Counted from the stretch's first letter, positions 40,442-49,874 are shown. The stretch: 50,157 nt of DNA from UBA5862 sp002408105 (GCA_034189125.1 JAXHVB010000097.1:1-50157); one strand, 5' to 3'. The notes: a model not told the origin generated them from the sequence alone. Translations and numbers: made by a program.

Positions 40442-42322
40442 ATGAATCAATACACCGCTGAGTCGATTGAAGTTCTGACCGGGCTGGATCCAGTCCGCCG
40501 CCGGCCAGGCATGTACACCGACACCACCCGCCCCAACCACCTGGTGCAGGAGGTGGTCGACAACAGCATCGATGAAGCCCTCGCCGGGTTTGCCACAGAA
40601 GTGGACGTGGAGGTGGCCTTGGATGGCAGCATCCGGGTCACCGACAATGGCCGGGGTATGCCGGTGGACCTGCACCCAGAAGAGGGCATCAGCGGGGTCG
40701 AGTTGATCCTGACGCGGTTGCATGCAGGCGGAAAATTCTCGGGTGAGCAGTACCATTTTTCCGGCGGGCTGCACGGTGTTGGGGTTTCAGTTGTCAATGC
40801 CCTGTCCAAGTGGCTCCAAGTGGAAGTCAAGCGGGACGGCAAGCGCTACCGCATGCGCTTTGAGCACGGGGCTCCCGTTGGTGCGCTGGAGGAGGTGGGC
40901 GTGGTGTCGCGGCGCGACACGGGCACCTCCATCACCTTTCTGCCCGACGCCCGCTACTTCGACTCCACCAAGCTGGCCGCGGGCCGATTGCGCCACCTCT
41001 TGCGGGCGAAGGCGGTGCTTTGCACCGGCTTGCAGGTGCGCTACTCGGCTCCAGGGGTTGCCACTGAACAGTGGCACTACTCGGGCGGGTTGTCCGATTA
41101 CCTTGCCCAGGCACTGGAGTCGATTCCGGTGGTCCCCGAACAGCCGCTGACCGGCGCTTTCGAGGGCGGCAACGAGGCCCTTGAATGGGCCATCCAGTGG
41201 GTGACCGATGGCGGCGCCCCGCTCACCGAGAGCTACGCCAACCTGATTCCAACGCCGCTCGGTGGCACCCACGTCAATGGCTTGCGTGCCGGTCTGACCG
41301 ATGCGCTGCGTGAGTTCTGCGAGTTTCGCAACCTGCTGCCCCGTGGGGTGCGCCTTACCGGGGAGGACCTGTTTGAACGCCTTGCCTTCGTGCTGTCCGT
41401 TAAGCTGCGTGAGCCCCAGTTCTCCGGACAAACCAAAGAGCGGCTGGCCTCGCGCGAGTGCGCTACATTCGTGGCTGGGGCCGTAAAAGACGCGTTTAGC
41501 CTGTGGCTGAATCAGCATGTCCAGGCGGGTGAGGCCATTGCCGAGTTGGCCATACAGCAGGCCCAGAAGCGCTTGCGCGCGGCGCGCCAGGTGGTTCGGA
41601 AGAAGGTCTCACAGGGGCCGGCACTGCCAGGCAAACTGGCGGATTGCACCACGCAGGAAGTCGAGCGCGGCGAGCTCTTTCTGGTGGAGGGCGACTCTGC
41701 CGGTGGGTCGGCAAAGCAGGCGCGCGACCGCGAATTTCAGGCCGTGATGCCACTGCGGGGCAAGATTCTCAATACCTGGGAGGTCGACGGCGACCAGATT
41801 CTGGCCTCACAAGAGATCCACGACATTGCTGTTGCTTTGGGCGTAGACCCAGGGAGTGAGGACTTGTCGGGGCTGCGGTACGGAAAGCTCTGCATTTTGG
41901 CGGACGCAGATTCCGATGGGCTTCACATTGCCACCTTGCTCTGTGCCTTGTTCGTTCGGCATTTTGCTGCGTTGGTGCGGGCGGGGCACGTATACGTTGC
42001 CATGCCGCCGCTGTTTCGCATCGACGTGGGCAAGGAAATCCACTATGCGCTCGATGACAGCGAGCGTGAGGCGATTCTGGAGCGGCTGCTCGCAGAAGGG
42101 AAGAAGGTCAAGCCGAACGTGCAGCGGTTCAAGGGCCTTGGCGAAATGAACCCGCTCCAGTTGCGGGAAACCACCATGGCACCTGACACGCGCAGGCTGG
42201 TGCAGCTGACCATGGACAGTGAAGCGGAGACCCAAAACCTCCTTGACCTGTTGCTTGCAAAGAAACGCGCCAACGACCGCCGTGGCTGGCTGGAAGAGAA
42301 GGGCGCCCTTGCAGAGCTGTAG
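40442..42322 (+). CDS. parE: DNA topoisomerase IV subunit B
   Basis: ATPase subunit of topoisomerase IV, which decatenates daughter chromosomes. The 626-residue product has the GHKL ATPase with VVDNSIDEALAG, VTDNGRGMPVD and GGLHGVGVSVVNALS, the transducer with PTPLGGTHVNGLR, and the TOPRIM domain with LFLVEGDSAGGSAKQARDR, ILADADSDGLHI and FKGLGEMNPLQL. Length as in E. coli ParE (630); the absence of the GyrB C-terminal insert supports ParE. parC follows after a 93-base gap without a gene. Confidence 0.98.
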   Translation: MNQYTAESIEVLTGLDPVRRRPGMYTDTTRPNHLVQEVVDNSIDEALAGFATEVDVEVALDGSIRVTDNGRGMPVDLHPEEGISGVELILTRLHAGGKFSGEQYHFSGGLHGVGVSVVNALSKWLQVEVKRDGKRYRMRFEHGAPVGALEEVGVVSRRDTGTSITFLPDARYFDSTKLAAGRLRHLLRAKAVLCTGLQVRYSAPGVATEQWHYSGGLSDYLAQALESIPVVPEQPLTGAFEGGNEALEWAIQWVTDGGAPLTESYANLIPTPLGGTHVNGLRAGLTDALREFCEFRNLLPRGVRLTGEDLFERLAFVLSVKLREPQFSGQTKERLASRECATFVAGAVKDAFSLWLNQHVQAGEAIAELAIQQAQKRLRAARQVVRKKVSQGPALPGKLADCTTQEVERGELFLVEGDSAGGSAKQARDREFQAVMPLRGKILNTWEVDGDQILASQEIHDIAVALGVDPGSEDLSGLRYGKLCILADADSDGLHIATLLCALFVRHFAALVRAGHVYVAMPPLFRIDVGKEIHYALDDSEREAILERLLAEGKKVKPNVQRFKGLGEMNPLQLRETTMAPDTRRLVQLTMDSEAETQNLLDLLLAKKRANDRRGWLEEKGALAEL

Positions 42323-42415
42323 CAGCGCCTTGAACCGGCTCGCAATGCAGTGGGTCGGCGGCGCCGCATGCGCACAAGGTGAACTGCACGGGACCACCAG
42401 AACGAGCACCGACCC

Positions 42416-44680
42416 ATGAAGTTTGTGACCGGGTTTTCCCCCGACGGAACCGAGCAACTCCCGCTCAGGCAATACGCGGAAGGGGCATACCTTGACTACT
42501 CGATGTATGTCATTTTGGACCGTGCTTTGCCGCACATTGGCGATGGCCTCAAACCTGTGCAGCGGCGCATCGTGTATGCCATGAGTGAGTTGGGGCTGCG
42601 TGCGGGTGCAAAATTCAAAAAATCGGCGCGCACCATCGGCGACGTGATCGGCAAATTCCATCCACACGGAGACAGTGCCTGCTACGAAGCCATGGTGCTG
42701 ATGGCGCAGCCTTTTGCCTACCGATACCCTCTGGTCGAAGGGCAGGGAAATTGGGGGTCCGTGGACGACCCACGGTCTTTCGCAGCGATGCGCTACACCG
42801 AAGCGCGGCTCACCGCATACGCCCAGCTGTTGCTTCAAGAGGTGGAGCTTGGGACGGTCGACTGGGTGGCCAATTTCGACGGCACCCTGGACGAACCCGC
42901 AGTGCTGCCTGCCCGACTGCCGAACCTTCTGCTCAATGGTGCCAGCGGCATTGCCGTCGGCATGTCCACCGACATCCCGCCCCACAACCTGACTGAAGTC
43001 GGCGCTGCGTGCCTGCACCTGCTGGAGCACCCCGAGGCACCGGTTGCGGACCTCTTGCAATTCGTTCCGGCGCCAGATTTCCCCACCGGCGGCGAAATCG
43101 TCACACCCAAGGCAGAGCTGCAGCAGATCTATGCCACCGGCCGCGGCATCCTGAAGGTGCGGGCGACCTACGAGGTTGAGCAGGGGGAGGTTGTGATCAA
43201 TGCCTTGCCGTACCAAGTGTCCGGGGCCAAGGTGCTTGAGCGCATCGCCGAGCAAATGCAGGCCAAGAAACTGCCTTGGATCGCTGATCTGCGCGATGAA
43301 TCGGACCATGAGCACCCGATTCGCATCGTGCTGGTGCCGAGGTCGAATCGGGTCGACGTGGACCGCCTGATGGGGCACCTGTTTGCGACCACTGACCTGG
43401 AGCGCAGCTACCGGGTAAACATGAACCTCATTGGTGCCGATGGCCGGCCGAGGGTCATGGACCTGCGCTCCCTGCTAATCGAATGGCTTGGCTTTCGCCG
43501 TGAAACGGTGCGCCGTCGTGTACGGCACCGGCTTGATCAGGTCGAATCGCGGCTGCACGTGCTGGATGGGTTGTTGGTTGCTTTTCTCAACATTGATGAA
43601 GTGATCGAGATCGTCCGCAATGAAGACCAGCCAAAGCTTGCGCTGCAAGGGCGATTTGGCATCAGTGAGCGTCAGGCGGAAGCCATTCTCGAGTTGCGCC
43701 TGCGACAACTCGCCAAGCTTGAGGAGGTGCGCATTCAGGCGGAACAGCAAGAACTGGGTGCTGAGCGCGATCACCTGGAAAAGCTGCTGGAGAAACCGAG
43801 GCTTCTCACCAAACAACTTCGATCGGAGATTCTGGCCGATATTGCCACCTACGGCGACGCACGTCGGTCAAGCTTGGTGGAACGCCCGATTGCCGTTTCA
43901 CTTGATGCGCAAGAGCTGGCTCCATCGGAACCTGTTACTGTGGTTCTGTCGCAAAAGGGATGGATTCGTTCGGGCAAGGGGCATGACCTGGATCCAGAAA
44001 ACTTGAACTATCGATCGGGCGATGGCTTGTTGTCCAGCGTGCGAGTGAAGACCAATCAATCCATCGCGGTACTGGATGAGCTAGGACGCAGTTATGCACT
44101 CCTCGTGAACGAGCTTCCCTCGGCTCGTGGCTTGGGGGAGCCATTGACTGGTCGACTCAATCCGCCACCGGGCGTTGGTTTCGTCGAAATGATCGCTGCC
44201 GATGACAACCGGGAGTGCCTTTTGTCGAGCGATGCGGGCTACGGTTTCTGTTGCAAGTTCCAGGAGCTGCTTAGCCGCAACCGCTCTGGCAAAGCCATAC
44301 TCAACCTCACCGAGGCTGCTCGTCTGCTGCCGCCGGTCGTCGTCCCCGACAGCGAGGAAGAGCTGTTGCTGGCCTGTCTGAGCAATGAAGGGCGCCTGTT
44401 GATTTTCCCGCTCGATCAAGTGCCGCGCCTTGCGAAGGGAAAAGGAAACAAGTTGCTGTCGATACCAACGGCGCGAGCCAAGAGCCGCGAAGAGACGATG
44501 CTCAGCTGCTTGGTTCTGCCTGAGGGCGCTTCGCTGCGCATCGCCGCGGGACGTAGGTCATTGACACTCAAGCCGAGTGACATGGCGCACTATCGAGGCG
44601 AGCGGGCCCGACGCGGTCATAAGTTGCCGCGTGGATTCCAGCGCGCCAGCGCCATGGAGGTGGTCACTCCCAATGACTGA
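42416..44680 (+). CDS. parC: DNA topoisomerase IV subunit A
   Basis: DNA cleavage subunit of topoisomerase IV. The 754-residue product has YLDYSMYVILDRALPHIGDGLKPVQRR (in part), the quinolone-target region HPHGDSACYEAM with Ser87 and Glu91 in the drug-sensitive state, and the catalytic Tyr127 in AAMRYTEARL. The C-terminal half forms a beta-pinwheel region (for example KGWIRSGKGHDLDPENLNYRSGD). Length equals E. coli ParC (752). The serB start overlaps its stop codon. Confidence 0.99.
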   Translation: MKFVTGFSPDGTEQLPLRQYAEGAYLDYSMYVILDRALPHIGDGLKPVQRRIVYAMSELGLRAGAKFKKSARTIGDVIGKFHPHGDSACYEAMVLMAQPFAYRYPLVEGQGNWGSVDDPRSFAAMRYTEARLTAYAQLLLQEVELGTVDWVANFDGTLDEPAVLPARLPNLLLNGASGIAVGMSTDIPPHNLTEVGAACLHLLEHPEAPVADLLQFVPAPDFPTGGEIVTPKAELQQIYATGRGILKVRATYEVEQGEVVINALPYQVSGAKVLERIAEQMQAKKLPWIADLRDESDHEHPIRIVLVPRSNRVDVDRLMGHLFATTDLERSYRVNMNLIGADGRPRVMDLRSLLIEWLGFRRETVRRRVRHRLDQVESRLHVLDGLLVAFLNIDEVIEIVRNEDQPKLALQGRFGISERQAEAILELRLRQLAKLEEVRIQAEQQELGAERDHLEKLLEKPRLLTKQLRSEILADIATYGDARRSSLVERPIAVSLDAQELAPSEPVTVVLSQKGWIRSGKGHDLDPENLNYRSGDGLLSSVRVKTNQSIAVLDELGRSYALLVNELPSARGLGEPLTGRLNPPPGVGFVEMIAADDNRECLLSSDAGYGFCCKFQELLSRNRSGKAILNLTEAARLLPPVVVPDSEEELLLACLSNEGRLLIFPLDQVPRLAKGKGNKLLSIPTARAKSREETMLSCLVLPEGASLRIAAGRRSLTLKPSDMAHYRGERARRGHKLPRGFQRASAMEVVTPND

Positions 44681-45920
44681 ATCAAGCGCAGATTCACGGC
44701 TGCTACTGCTGAGTATCGCAGGTCCTGATGGACCGGGAATCACCTCGACGCTCACCAGCGCCCTGGCCGAGCACGACGTGCAAGTGCTCGACATTGGGCA
44801 GTCCGTTATTCACGACCGGTTGAACCTCGGAATGCTGATCGAACTGCCGCAGGCTGTCGAAGCTTCAATGGCCATTAAGGATGCGCTCTATTCGGCCTAT
44901 GAACTGGGTGTGCAGGTGCGATTCACTCCAGTGTCCGAATCCAGCTATGCCGCTTGGGTTGAGGCGCAGGGCAAACCCCGGTACATCCTTACGCTGCTTG
45001 CTCGCAAGGTCAGCGCTCAGCACATCGCCGCAGTCACCCAGATTGTCCGCCACCATGGGCTCAACATCGATGGAATCAACCGACTTTCGGGGCGCATTCC
45101 TCTCGGAGCCGACCTGACCACAACCCAGGCGTGCGTGGAGTTCTCGTTGCGGGGTGAGCCAGTGGATGCGTCCCTCATGCGTGGTGAATTTCTCGACACT
45201 GCGAACCGCCTGAGCGTGGACATCGCGTTTCAGGAAGACAACCTGTTTCGGCGCAACCGGCGCTTGGTGGTGTTCGACATGGATTCGACCCTAATCGAAG
45301 CGGAAGTGATTGATGAGCTTGCGAAGCGGGCGGGTGTCGGTGAGGAGGTTGCGGCGATCACCGAGCGTGCAATGCGAGGCGAGATCGATTTTCGGGAAAG
45401 CCTGACACAGCGGGTACACAAGCTCGCGGGCCTTCCGGCCAGCACCCTAGGCGAGGTTGCTCAGCAGTTGCCGCTGACGGAGGGGGCCGAACGCCTGGTG
45501 GACGCTCTGAAGCGGCTGGGCTACAAGACCGCAATCCTGTCGGGCGGATTCGACTACTTCGGGCGCCACCTCCAGGAGCGGCTTGGGATTGACCACATGT
45601 TCGCGAACGTGCTGGAAATCGAAGACGGTCGGGTCACAGGGCGGGTGATTCCGCCGGTGGTCGATGGTGCCCGCAAGGCCGATCTGCTGCGTGAAATTGC
45701 CGTGTCCGAGGGGCTGTCCCTGGAGCAGGTGATCGCGGTCGGAGACGGCGCCAATGACCTGCCGATGCTGGATTTGGCGGGCCTTGGAATTGCTTTCCGA
45801 GCCAAGCCGCTGGTACAGGAGTCGGCCAAGCACGCAATCTCCACCTTGGGTTTGGATGGCATCCTGTATCTGATCGGTGTGCGCGACCGCGACACAGAGA
45901 AGTTGTGGCGCCAGGGCTGA
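44673..45920 (+). CDS. serB: Phosphoserine phosphatase SerB with N-terminal ACT domains
   Basis: Last step of L-serine synthesis. In 415 residues, two ACT-like domains (about 10-190, beginning LLLLSIAGPDGPGITSTL) precede the HAD catalytic domain with VVFDMDSTLIEAEVIDELA (nucleophile Asp), the ILSGGFDYFGRHL Ser block, and VGDGANDLPML. ACT domains suggest serine feedback, as in Pseudomonas-type SerB. ATG 44673 overlaps the parC stop by 8 bases; GGAGG lies 12 bases upstream. Serine made here feeds glycine and hence the gcv system encoded at 14.8-19.2 kb. Converges with the FimX-like gene. Confidence 0.97.
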   Translation: MTESSADSRLLLLSIAGPDGPGITSTLTSALAEHDVQVLDIGQSVIHDRLNLGMLIELPQAVEASMAIKDALYSAYELGVQVRFTPVSESSYAAWVEAQGKPRYILTLLARKVSAQHIAAVTQIVRHHGLNIDGINRLSGRIPLGADLTTTQACVEFSLRGEPVDASLMRGEFLDTANRLSVDIAFQEDNLFRRNRRLVVFDMDSTLIEAEVIDELAKRAGVGEEVAAITERAMRGEIDFRESLTQRVHKLAGLPASTLGEVAQQLPLTEGAERLVDALKRLGYKTAILSGGFDYFGRHLQERLGIDHMFANVLEIEDGRVTGRVIPPVVDGARKADLLREIAVSEGLSLEQVIAVGDGANDLPMLDLAGLGIAFRAKPLVQESAKHAISTLGLDGILYLIGVRDRDTEKLWRQG

Positions 45921-45937
45921 GCTTGGGGCCCGCTCAG
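45917..45937. terminator. Hairpin formed by the two stop codons of convergent serB and fimX-like genes
   Basis: CTGAGC (45917-45922) and GCTCAG (45932-45937) pair exactly around a 9-base loop. The left arm contains the serB TGA and the right arm the FimX-like TGA (minus strand). No T-run follows, so termination strength is uncertain. Confidence 0.4.
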
Positions 45938-48015
45938 TCGGCGCTGTCGTTGTCGAGTTCGAAGTCGAACTGCATGTCAGTCGACGGGGCCTGCAGGTAG
46001 GGGCCTTGAATGAAGTTGATGCCCAGCTGCCACAGCACCGGCATCACTGCCGCACTTTCAACCCCGGGGGCAATGATGAGTTTGCCCTGCATTTGCAGTG
46101 CAGAGACCAGCGAGCGGAGTGATTCACCACCAGACGCGTCGGTCAGTGCCTCGGGCGCAAGCCGGGCGTAGTCGGCATTGACGCGCGCGAAGGTCTCAAG
46201 GGCGTCGCCGGACTGCCCAAGTCCACGGATGGATAGGGGGCAGCGAAGTTCTTTGAGGCCCTTGTGGAACCGGGCTGCGGCCTTGGAATGGGTGAGTGCC
46301 TGGTGTTCGTCGATTTGAATGACCACACTGTGTTGCGGCAGTTCCGCGGCTTTCAGTGCCACGCCAAGCCAAGGGACGAAGGTCTCGTCGACCACAGCGC
46401 TGCTTTGCAGGTCGATGAACAACGTGGTTCGATGGCCTTGCTCGATGTGCGCGCTCAAGCGCTTGATTGCCTGGAGCATGAACCAGCGATCCAGCTTCTG
46501 GGCCAGACCCGCGCGCTCGGCTTCGTTCCACAAGGATTCACCTGCTTGTGGCCCAGTTGTGTCCGGCAGGTTCAGGGTGCACTGGTACAGTTCGGTGACA
46601 TTCCCCTGCAAGCTGACAATGGGCTCGAACCACAGCTCGAACCGCTCTTCGGCGAGTGCGCGCGCTACGTCGAGGGACTGCGGGCCGATCCCTGCTTCGG
46701 GTGCGGCCGTCGCGATTGGCGCGTCCAGCCAAACCAATTCACTGCTTTCCTGCAGGGCCTCCCAGGCGGTCACCAACAGCCTGTCGGCGTTTCTGTGGGG
46801 GCCGGGTAGATCGAACAGGCCAAGGTTGGCATCGAGCTGTAGGCTGCGTTCCCCGACCTCCAAGAGGCCCTGGGTCAAGGTGCCAAGAACGGCTGCGCCC
46901 CAGGCTTTGGGGTCCGCCCAGGCGCCCGGTTCGGCCAGGATCAGCAGGTCCTGGGTGTCGGCTGGAATCACCGTTCTGCCCGGGGCATCCAAGCGGGCCG
47001 CGAGGTCAGCGACGATGGCATGCAGCCCCTGAAACCCGAGGTTGCGCAGCAGCGCTCCGCGGTTGCGGATCTGCAGCAGCGCGCCCCCGGGGTGGGCTGT
47101 GTCTCGTTGGTCAAGCACCGACTGGAGCGTGCGCACCACGTTCAGCGGCTCCGGCGCGGCGCCTGCCGCGGGCCTCGGTGCAGCGCGGCCCGACGCGGCC
47201 AGTACCAGTAAACAGTCTTCTCCTCGGTATCGGCTTGGTGTGATGCGAACCCTGAGCGGCTCGCTTTCCTCACCTTCGGCCACGGCCGGGCGGACCTGGA
47301 TGTCCAACAGGTCTGCACCTGTGAGGGCTCCGGGTTTCAGGCAGTCCCGTAGGGATGGTGTGCCCTCACTGACCATCAAGTCGAGTAGGGGAGTCGCCAG
47401 CAGTTCATCGGCGTCCTCACAGCGGAACAGCGCTTGGTACGCACGGTTCGCGAACATGTGCAGGCCATCCTGGACATAGGCCAGCGCGATCTCGGCGGCA
47501 TCGGCCAACTGTTCGAGCCGCATCTCGGCTTCGGCGATGTCATTTCCGGCTTGCTCGCTGCGTTCGCGATCGCTTCGTTGGGTCACCTGCCTGCGCAGCT
47601 CGACCACCAGCAACTCCAGCGATTCGGCAGGCACCACAGCGCCGACGCCGAATTCAAGGTATTCAAGTGTGCGTTCTGCATCCATTTCGGTGCACTGGGC
47701 GATCACCGGGATGCCCAAGTCCCTTGGGGGGCAGGCACCGAAAAATTGCTGCATCTCCTGCGGGTTGGCTGCGGGCGCTCCGCGCAGGAGCACCGCATCC
47801 CAGTCTTCGTGCTCGGTGCGGGCGACCAGGTCCTGGCCGGTGGCAATGATTTCCGCACGCAGTGGCTGGCCCGACTGGCGAATGGCGTTGATCAGCGGCT
47901 GGCTGGCGTCGTCACCGCCATCGCAGACGAGCAGCCGGATGACTGGCAGGTCGACTGCGGCAGGCGGGCCCGGTTCGGTCCTTTCGTTCGCCATGAGGTT
48001 GTTGGGTGCCGCCAT
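45934..48015 (-). CDS. fimX: FimX-like c-di-GMP effector (REC-like, PAS, degenerate GGDEF and EAL)
   Basis: Probably a type IV pilus / twitching regulator. The 693-residue length equals Pseudomonas FimX (691), as does the domain order: a receiver-like domain (about 22-142), PAS (160-275), a GGDEF-like domain lacking the GGDEF signature (290-430), and an EAL-like domain (450-693). The EAL domain is catalytically dead: the EAL position reads ELYQ (475-478), the DD pair is RGLG (597-600), the Asn is Asp (FIDLQS), while the final QGPYLQAP is kept. Such domains can still bind c-di-GMP. I start at the ATG at 48015 (alternatives: TTG 48018, ATG 47994). Position next to serB matches Pseudomonas. Confidence 0.85.
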   Translation of the reverse strand: MAAPNNLMANERTEPGPPAAVDLPVIRLLVCDGGDDASQPLINAIRQSGQPLRAEIIATGQDLVARTEHEDWDAVLLRGAPAANPQEMQQFFGACPPRDLGIPVIAQCTEMDAERTLEYLEFGVGAVVPAESLELLVVELRRQVTQRSDRERSEQAGNDIAEAEMRLEQLADAAEIALAYVQDGLHMFANRAYQALFRCEDADELLATPLLDLMVSEGTPSLRDCLKPGALTGADLLDIQVRPAVAEGEESEPLRVRITPSRYRGEDCLLVLAASGRAAPRPAAGAAPEPLNVVRTLQSVLDQRDTAHPGGALLQIRNRGALLRNLGFQGLHAIVADLAARLDAPGRTVIPADTQDLLILAEPGAWADPKAWGAAVLGTLTQGLLEVGERSLQLDANLGLFDLPGPHRNADRLLVTAWEALQESSELVWLDAPIATAAPEAGIGPQSLDVARALAEERFELWFEPIVSLQGNVTELYQCTLNLPDTTGPQAGESLWNEAERAGLAQKLDRWFMLQAIKRLSAHIEQGHRTTLFIDLQSSAVVDETFVPWLGVALKAAELPQHSVVIQIDEHQALTHSKAAARFHKGLKELRCPLSIRGLGQSGDALETFARVNADYARLAPEALTDASGGESLRSLVSALQMQGKLIIAPGVESAAVMPVLWQLGINFIQGPYLQAPSTDMQFDFELDNDSAD

Positions 48016-48034
48016 CAATGCTCGCAGGCTCCCG

Positions 48035-49831
48035 TTAGAGTATTTTCCAGAGTTGCTCGAACCGGTCCGGATTGGTCTCCGAAGCTTCCGGCAGCGTCGA
48101 TTCAGGGGTTTTCGCCGTGGACAGTGTGCGGTACTCGTACTGAGCAAAGTTGGTGTTGCTGGCGATGCATTGGACCAGCACCGCGGAGCGGCGTTCGAGG
48201 CCCTCACGGAACACCACCTTGTTGCCGACTGTGAAGGGGTGGCTGAAGGTGATCAAGGAGCTGGCTTTGCGTTTCGCCCGAACGCCTGGCAGTAGCAACG
48301 CCCGCATTGGGGTGCTTTCTCCACCCAGTTTGCGCTGCAGCCAGATTGCTGAACTGCGGGCTGCGCTGCCCAACAGTTCCACGCCGGTGCGCAGTTGGTT
48401 GTCCTCGAGCAGGCTGAGCCAGCGCACCACGGCCACCGACCACGGCAGGTGGTCGTTGACGCGAATGGCCAACAGCTCTCCAGCCTGGATTCGCTCGGGC
48501 ATTGGCGTGGTCCACTCCAGGCAATACCCGTCGGGGCTTGCATCAATCACCTCAACTGCGTGGGTCAGGTTGGTTTTGCGTCCCTGGTCCGCCATCAACG
48601 CGCGATCGAATTGGATTTCAGACACGAACGATTGCGCGTCGCGCGCTCCCGTACCACGGGCATCGGCTGCAAGATTCCAGACGTCGCCGTAGCGGTCTTC
48701 GAGCCGCAGGGATCGGGTGAAGGGGTTCTCTTCTCCAGTGCTTGCGGGTCCATTTGGGTCCGCGGCCAACCACTGGTCAAAGTCCAGGCTGCCGCTGATG
48801 TGGTAATGGATCGAGGGCAGTCCGACGCACACGCTGACGCGGTCATTGCATTCGACTCGGCTTAAAACGCGCCGCTTGCGTTCGCCCCAGGCTTCAATCA
48901 GCTGGGCTCGCAGGGTGTCGTGCAGCCAGTCCACCGATGCCGCAACGTCCTCTTGTGGGTCCTGAACCCGTGCGGTCAGGGCGGACAGGTCGAGTGCATG
49001 CACCTCCACGCTCGCCGGGAAGGTCGTGCGGAACTGGTACTGTGGCCCGAGATCCACGTCGAACTGCAGCTGGTAGTAGCCGTGCCGGCCCGCGGTATCT
49101 GCCGGTTCAATGGACGCGTAGGCAGCCCATTCTTCGAGTGCGTTGTACAGTGAGCTGAAGTCTTGCTGGCGCAGCTGAGGCGGTTTGGCCGCGTCAAGCA
49201 GCAGGACTGCCAAATACTGGTCCCGCACCGAAATTTCGCTGCGGCGCAGCAACTGAGGGTCTTTGACCGCCAGCTCTTCGCATCGGGTTGCTGCGGCCGC
49301 AAGGTAGTGGCTGTGCAGCTCGGTCCACAGGCCCTTGGGGTGGGGGGCATAGAGGCGGCAACTGCGCAAAAACAACTGACCGAGTTCGGCGACGCAGCGC
49401 TGGTGGAGCAATGCGAAATGTGGCGCCAGTTTCTTGGAAGAGGCGGCTGCGGTGGCGTCGGTTTCAGTGCGCACCAGGTTGTAACCCTGGTACAGCATTG
49501 CCTGGAGTGCCTGCGACAGGCGCGCAGATTCCAGCGCCTTTGGTGGAAGCTGGGTGGGTTGATCGAGGTAGTATCTGGCCAGCAATTGGTTCAGGTGGTA
49601 CACCGCTGGTCGCAACTGTTCCAAGAGCTCCAGTCGGGCCGGCGCGTTCAGCACCAGTTGGTTGAGTTCGGACAGGCCGTGGTACAGCGCTTGGCTGGCT
49701 TTTCCCAAGTTGGCCATGGGCAGGGCCTGAATCCAGGCGGCAATGGCCGGCACCGTGGGCTCGGCGAAATTCAGCCGATCCTGGAACGGGGGCGTTGCGG
49801 TGAAGCGAACGTGGTCGTTGATGTGATGCAT
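48035..49831 (-). CDS. Large uncharacterised protein with PilZ-like C-terminal region
   Basis: A 598-residue soluble protein. The N-terminal 320 residues are helical and Leu/Gln-rich without a motif I know. Near 321-325 there is RVLSR, an RxxxR like that which opens PilZ domains. At 430-435 there is DASPDG, fitting the PilZ (D/N)xSxxG motif, followed by GELLAIRV, WSVAVVRWLSLLEDNQLRTGVELLG, a typical PilZ-like beta pattern. The two halves of the motif are about 105 residues apart, which is far, so c-di-GMP binding is unproven. It lies immediately upstream of fimX (19 bases), suggesting a joint role in pilus control. ATG 49831 chosen; a TTG at 49858 is possible. Confidence 0.7.
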   Translation of the reverse strand: MHHINDHVRFTATPPFQDRLNFAEPTVPAIAAWIQALPMANLGKASQALYHGLSELNQLVLNAPARLELLEQLRPAVYHLNQLLARYYLDQPTQLPPKALESARLSQALQAMLYQGYNLVRTETDATAAASSKKLAPHFALLHQRCVAELGQLFLRSCRLYAPHPKGLWTELHSHYLAAAATRCEELAVKDPQLLRRSEISVRDQYLAVLLLDAAKPPQLRQQDFSSLYNALEEWAAYASIEPADTAGRHGYYQLQFDVDLGPQYQFRTTFPASVEVHALDLSALTARVQDPQEDVAASVDWLHDTLRAQLIEAWGERKRRVLSRVECNDRVSVCVGLPSIHYHISGSLDFDQWLAADPNGPASTGEENPFTRSLRLEDRYGDVWNLAADARGTGARDAQSFVSEIQFDRALMADQGRKTNLTHAVEVIDASPDGYCLEWTTPMPERIQAGELLAIRVNDHLPWSVAVVRWLSLLEDNQLRTGVELLGSAARSSAIWLQRKLGGESTPMRALLLPGVRAKRKASSLITFSHPFTVGNKVVFREGLERRSAVLVQCIASNTNFAQYEYRTLSTAKTPESTLPEASETNPDRFEQLWKIL

Positions 49832-49868
49832 GGCCTGGCCGTAGGCGGTGTCGGACAAACGTCAAAAA

Positions 49869-49874
49869 AGTATA
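49869..49874 (-). promoter_or_regulatory. Possible -10 upstream of the PilZ-like gene
   Basis: On the minus strand TATACT lies about 40 bases before the ATG, followed by a run of T. No matching -35 is seen, so this is only a candidate for a promoter driving the PilZ-like and fimX-like genes separately from epmB. Confidence 0.35.

Noticed and set aside
41807..43378. 523-codon open frame antisense to parE/parC
   Set aside because: No recognisable domain, His/Gln/Arg-rich shadow composition, and both plus-strand genes are certain.
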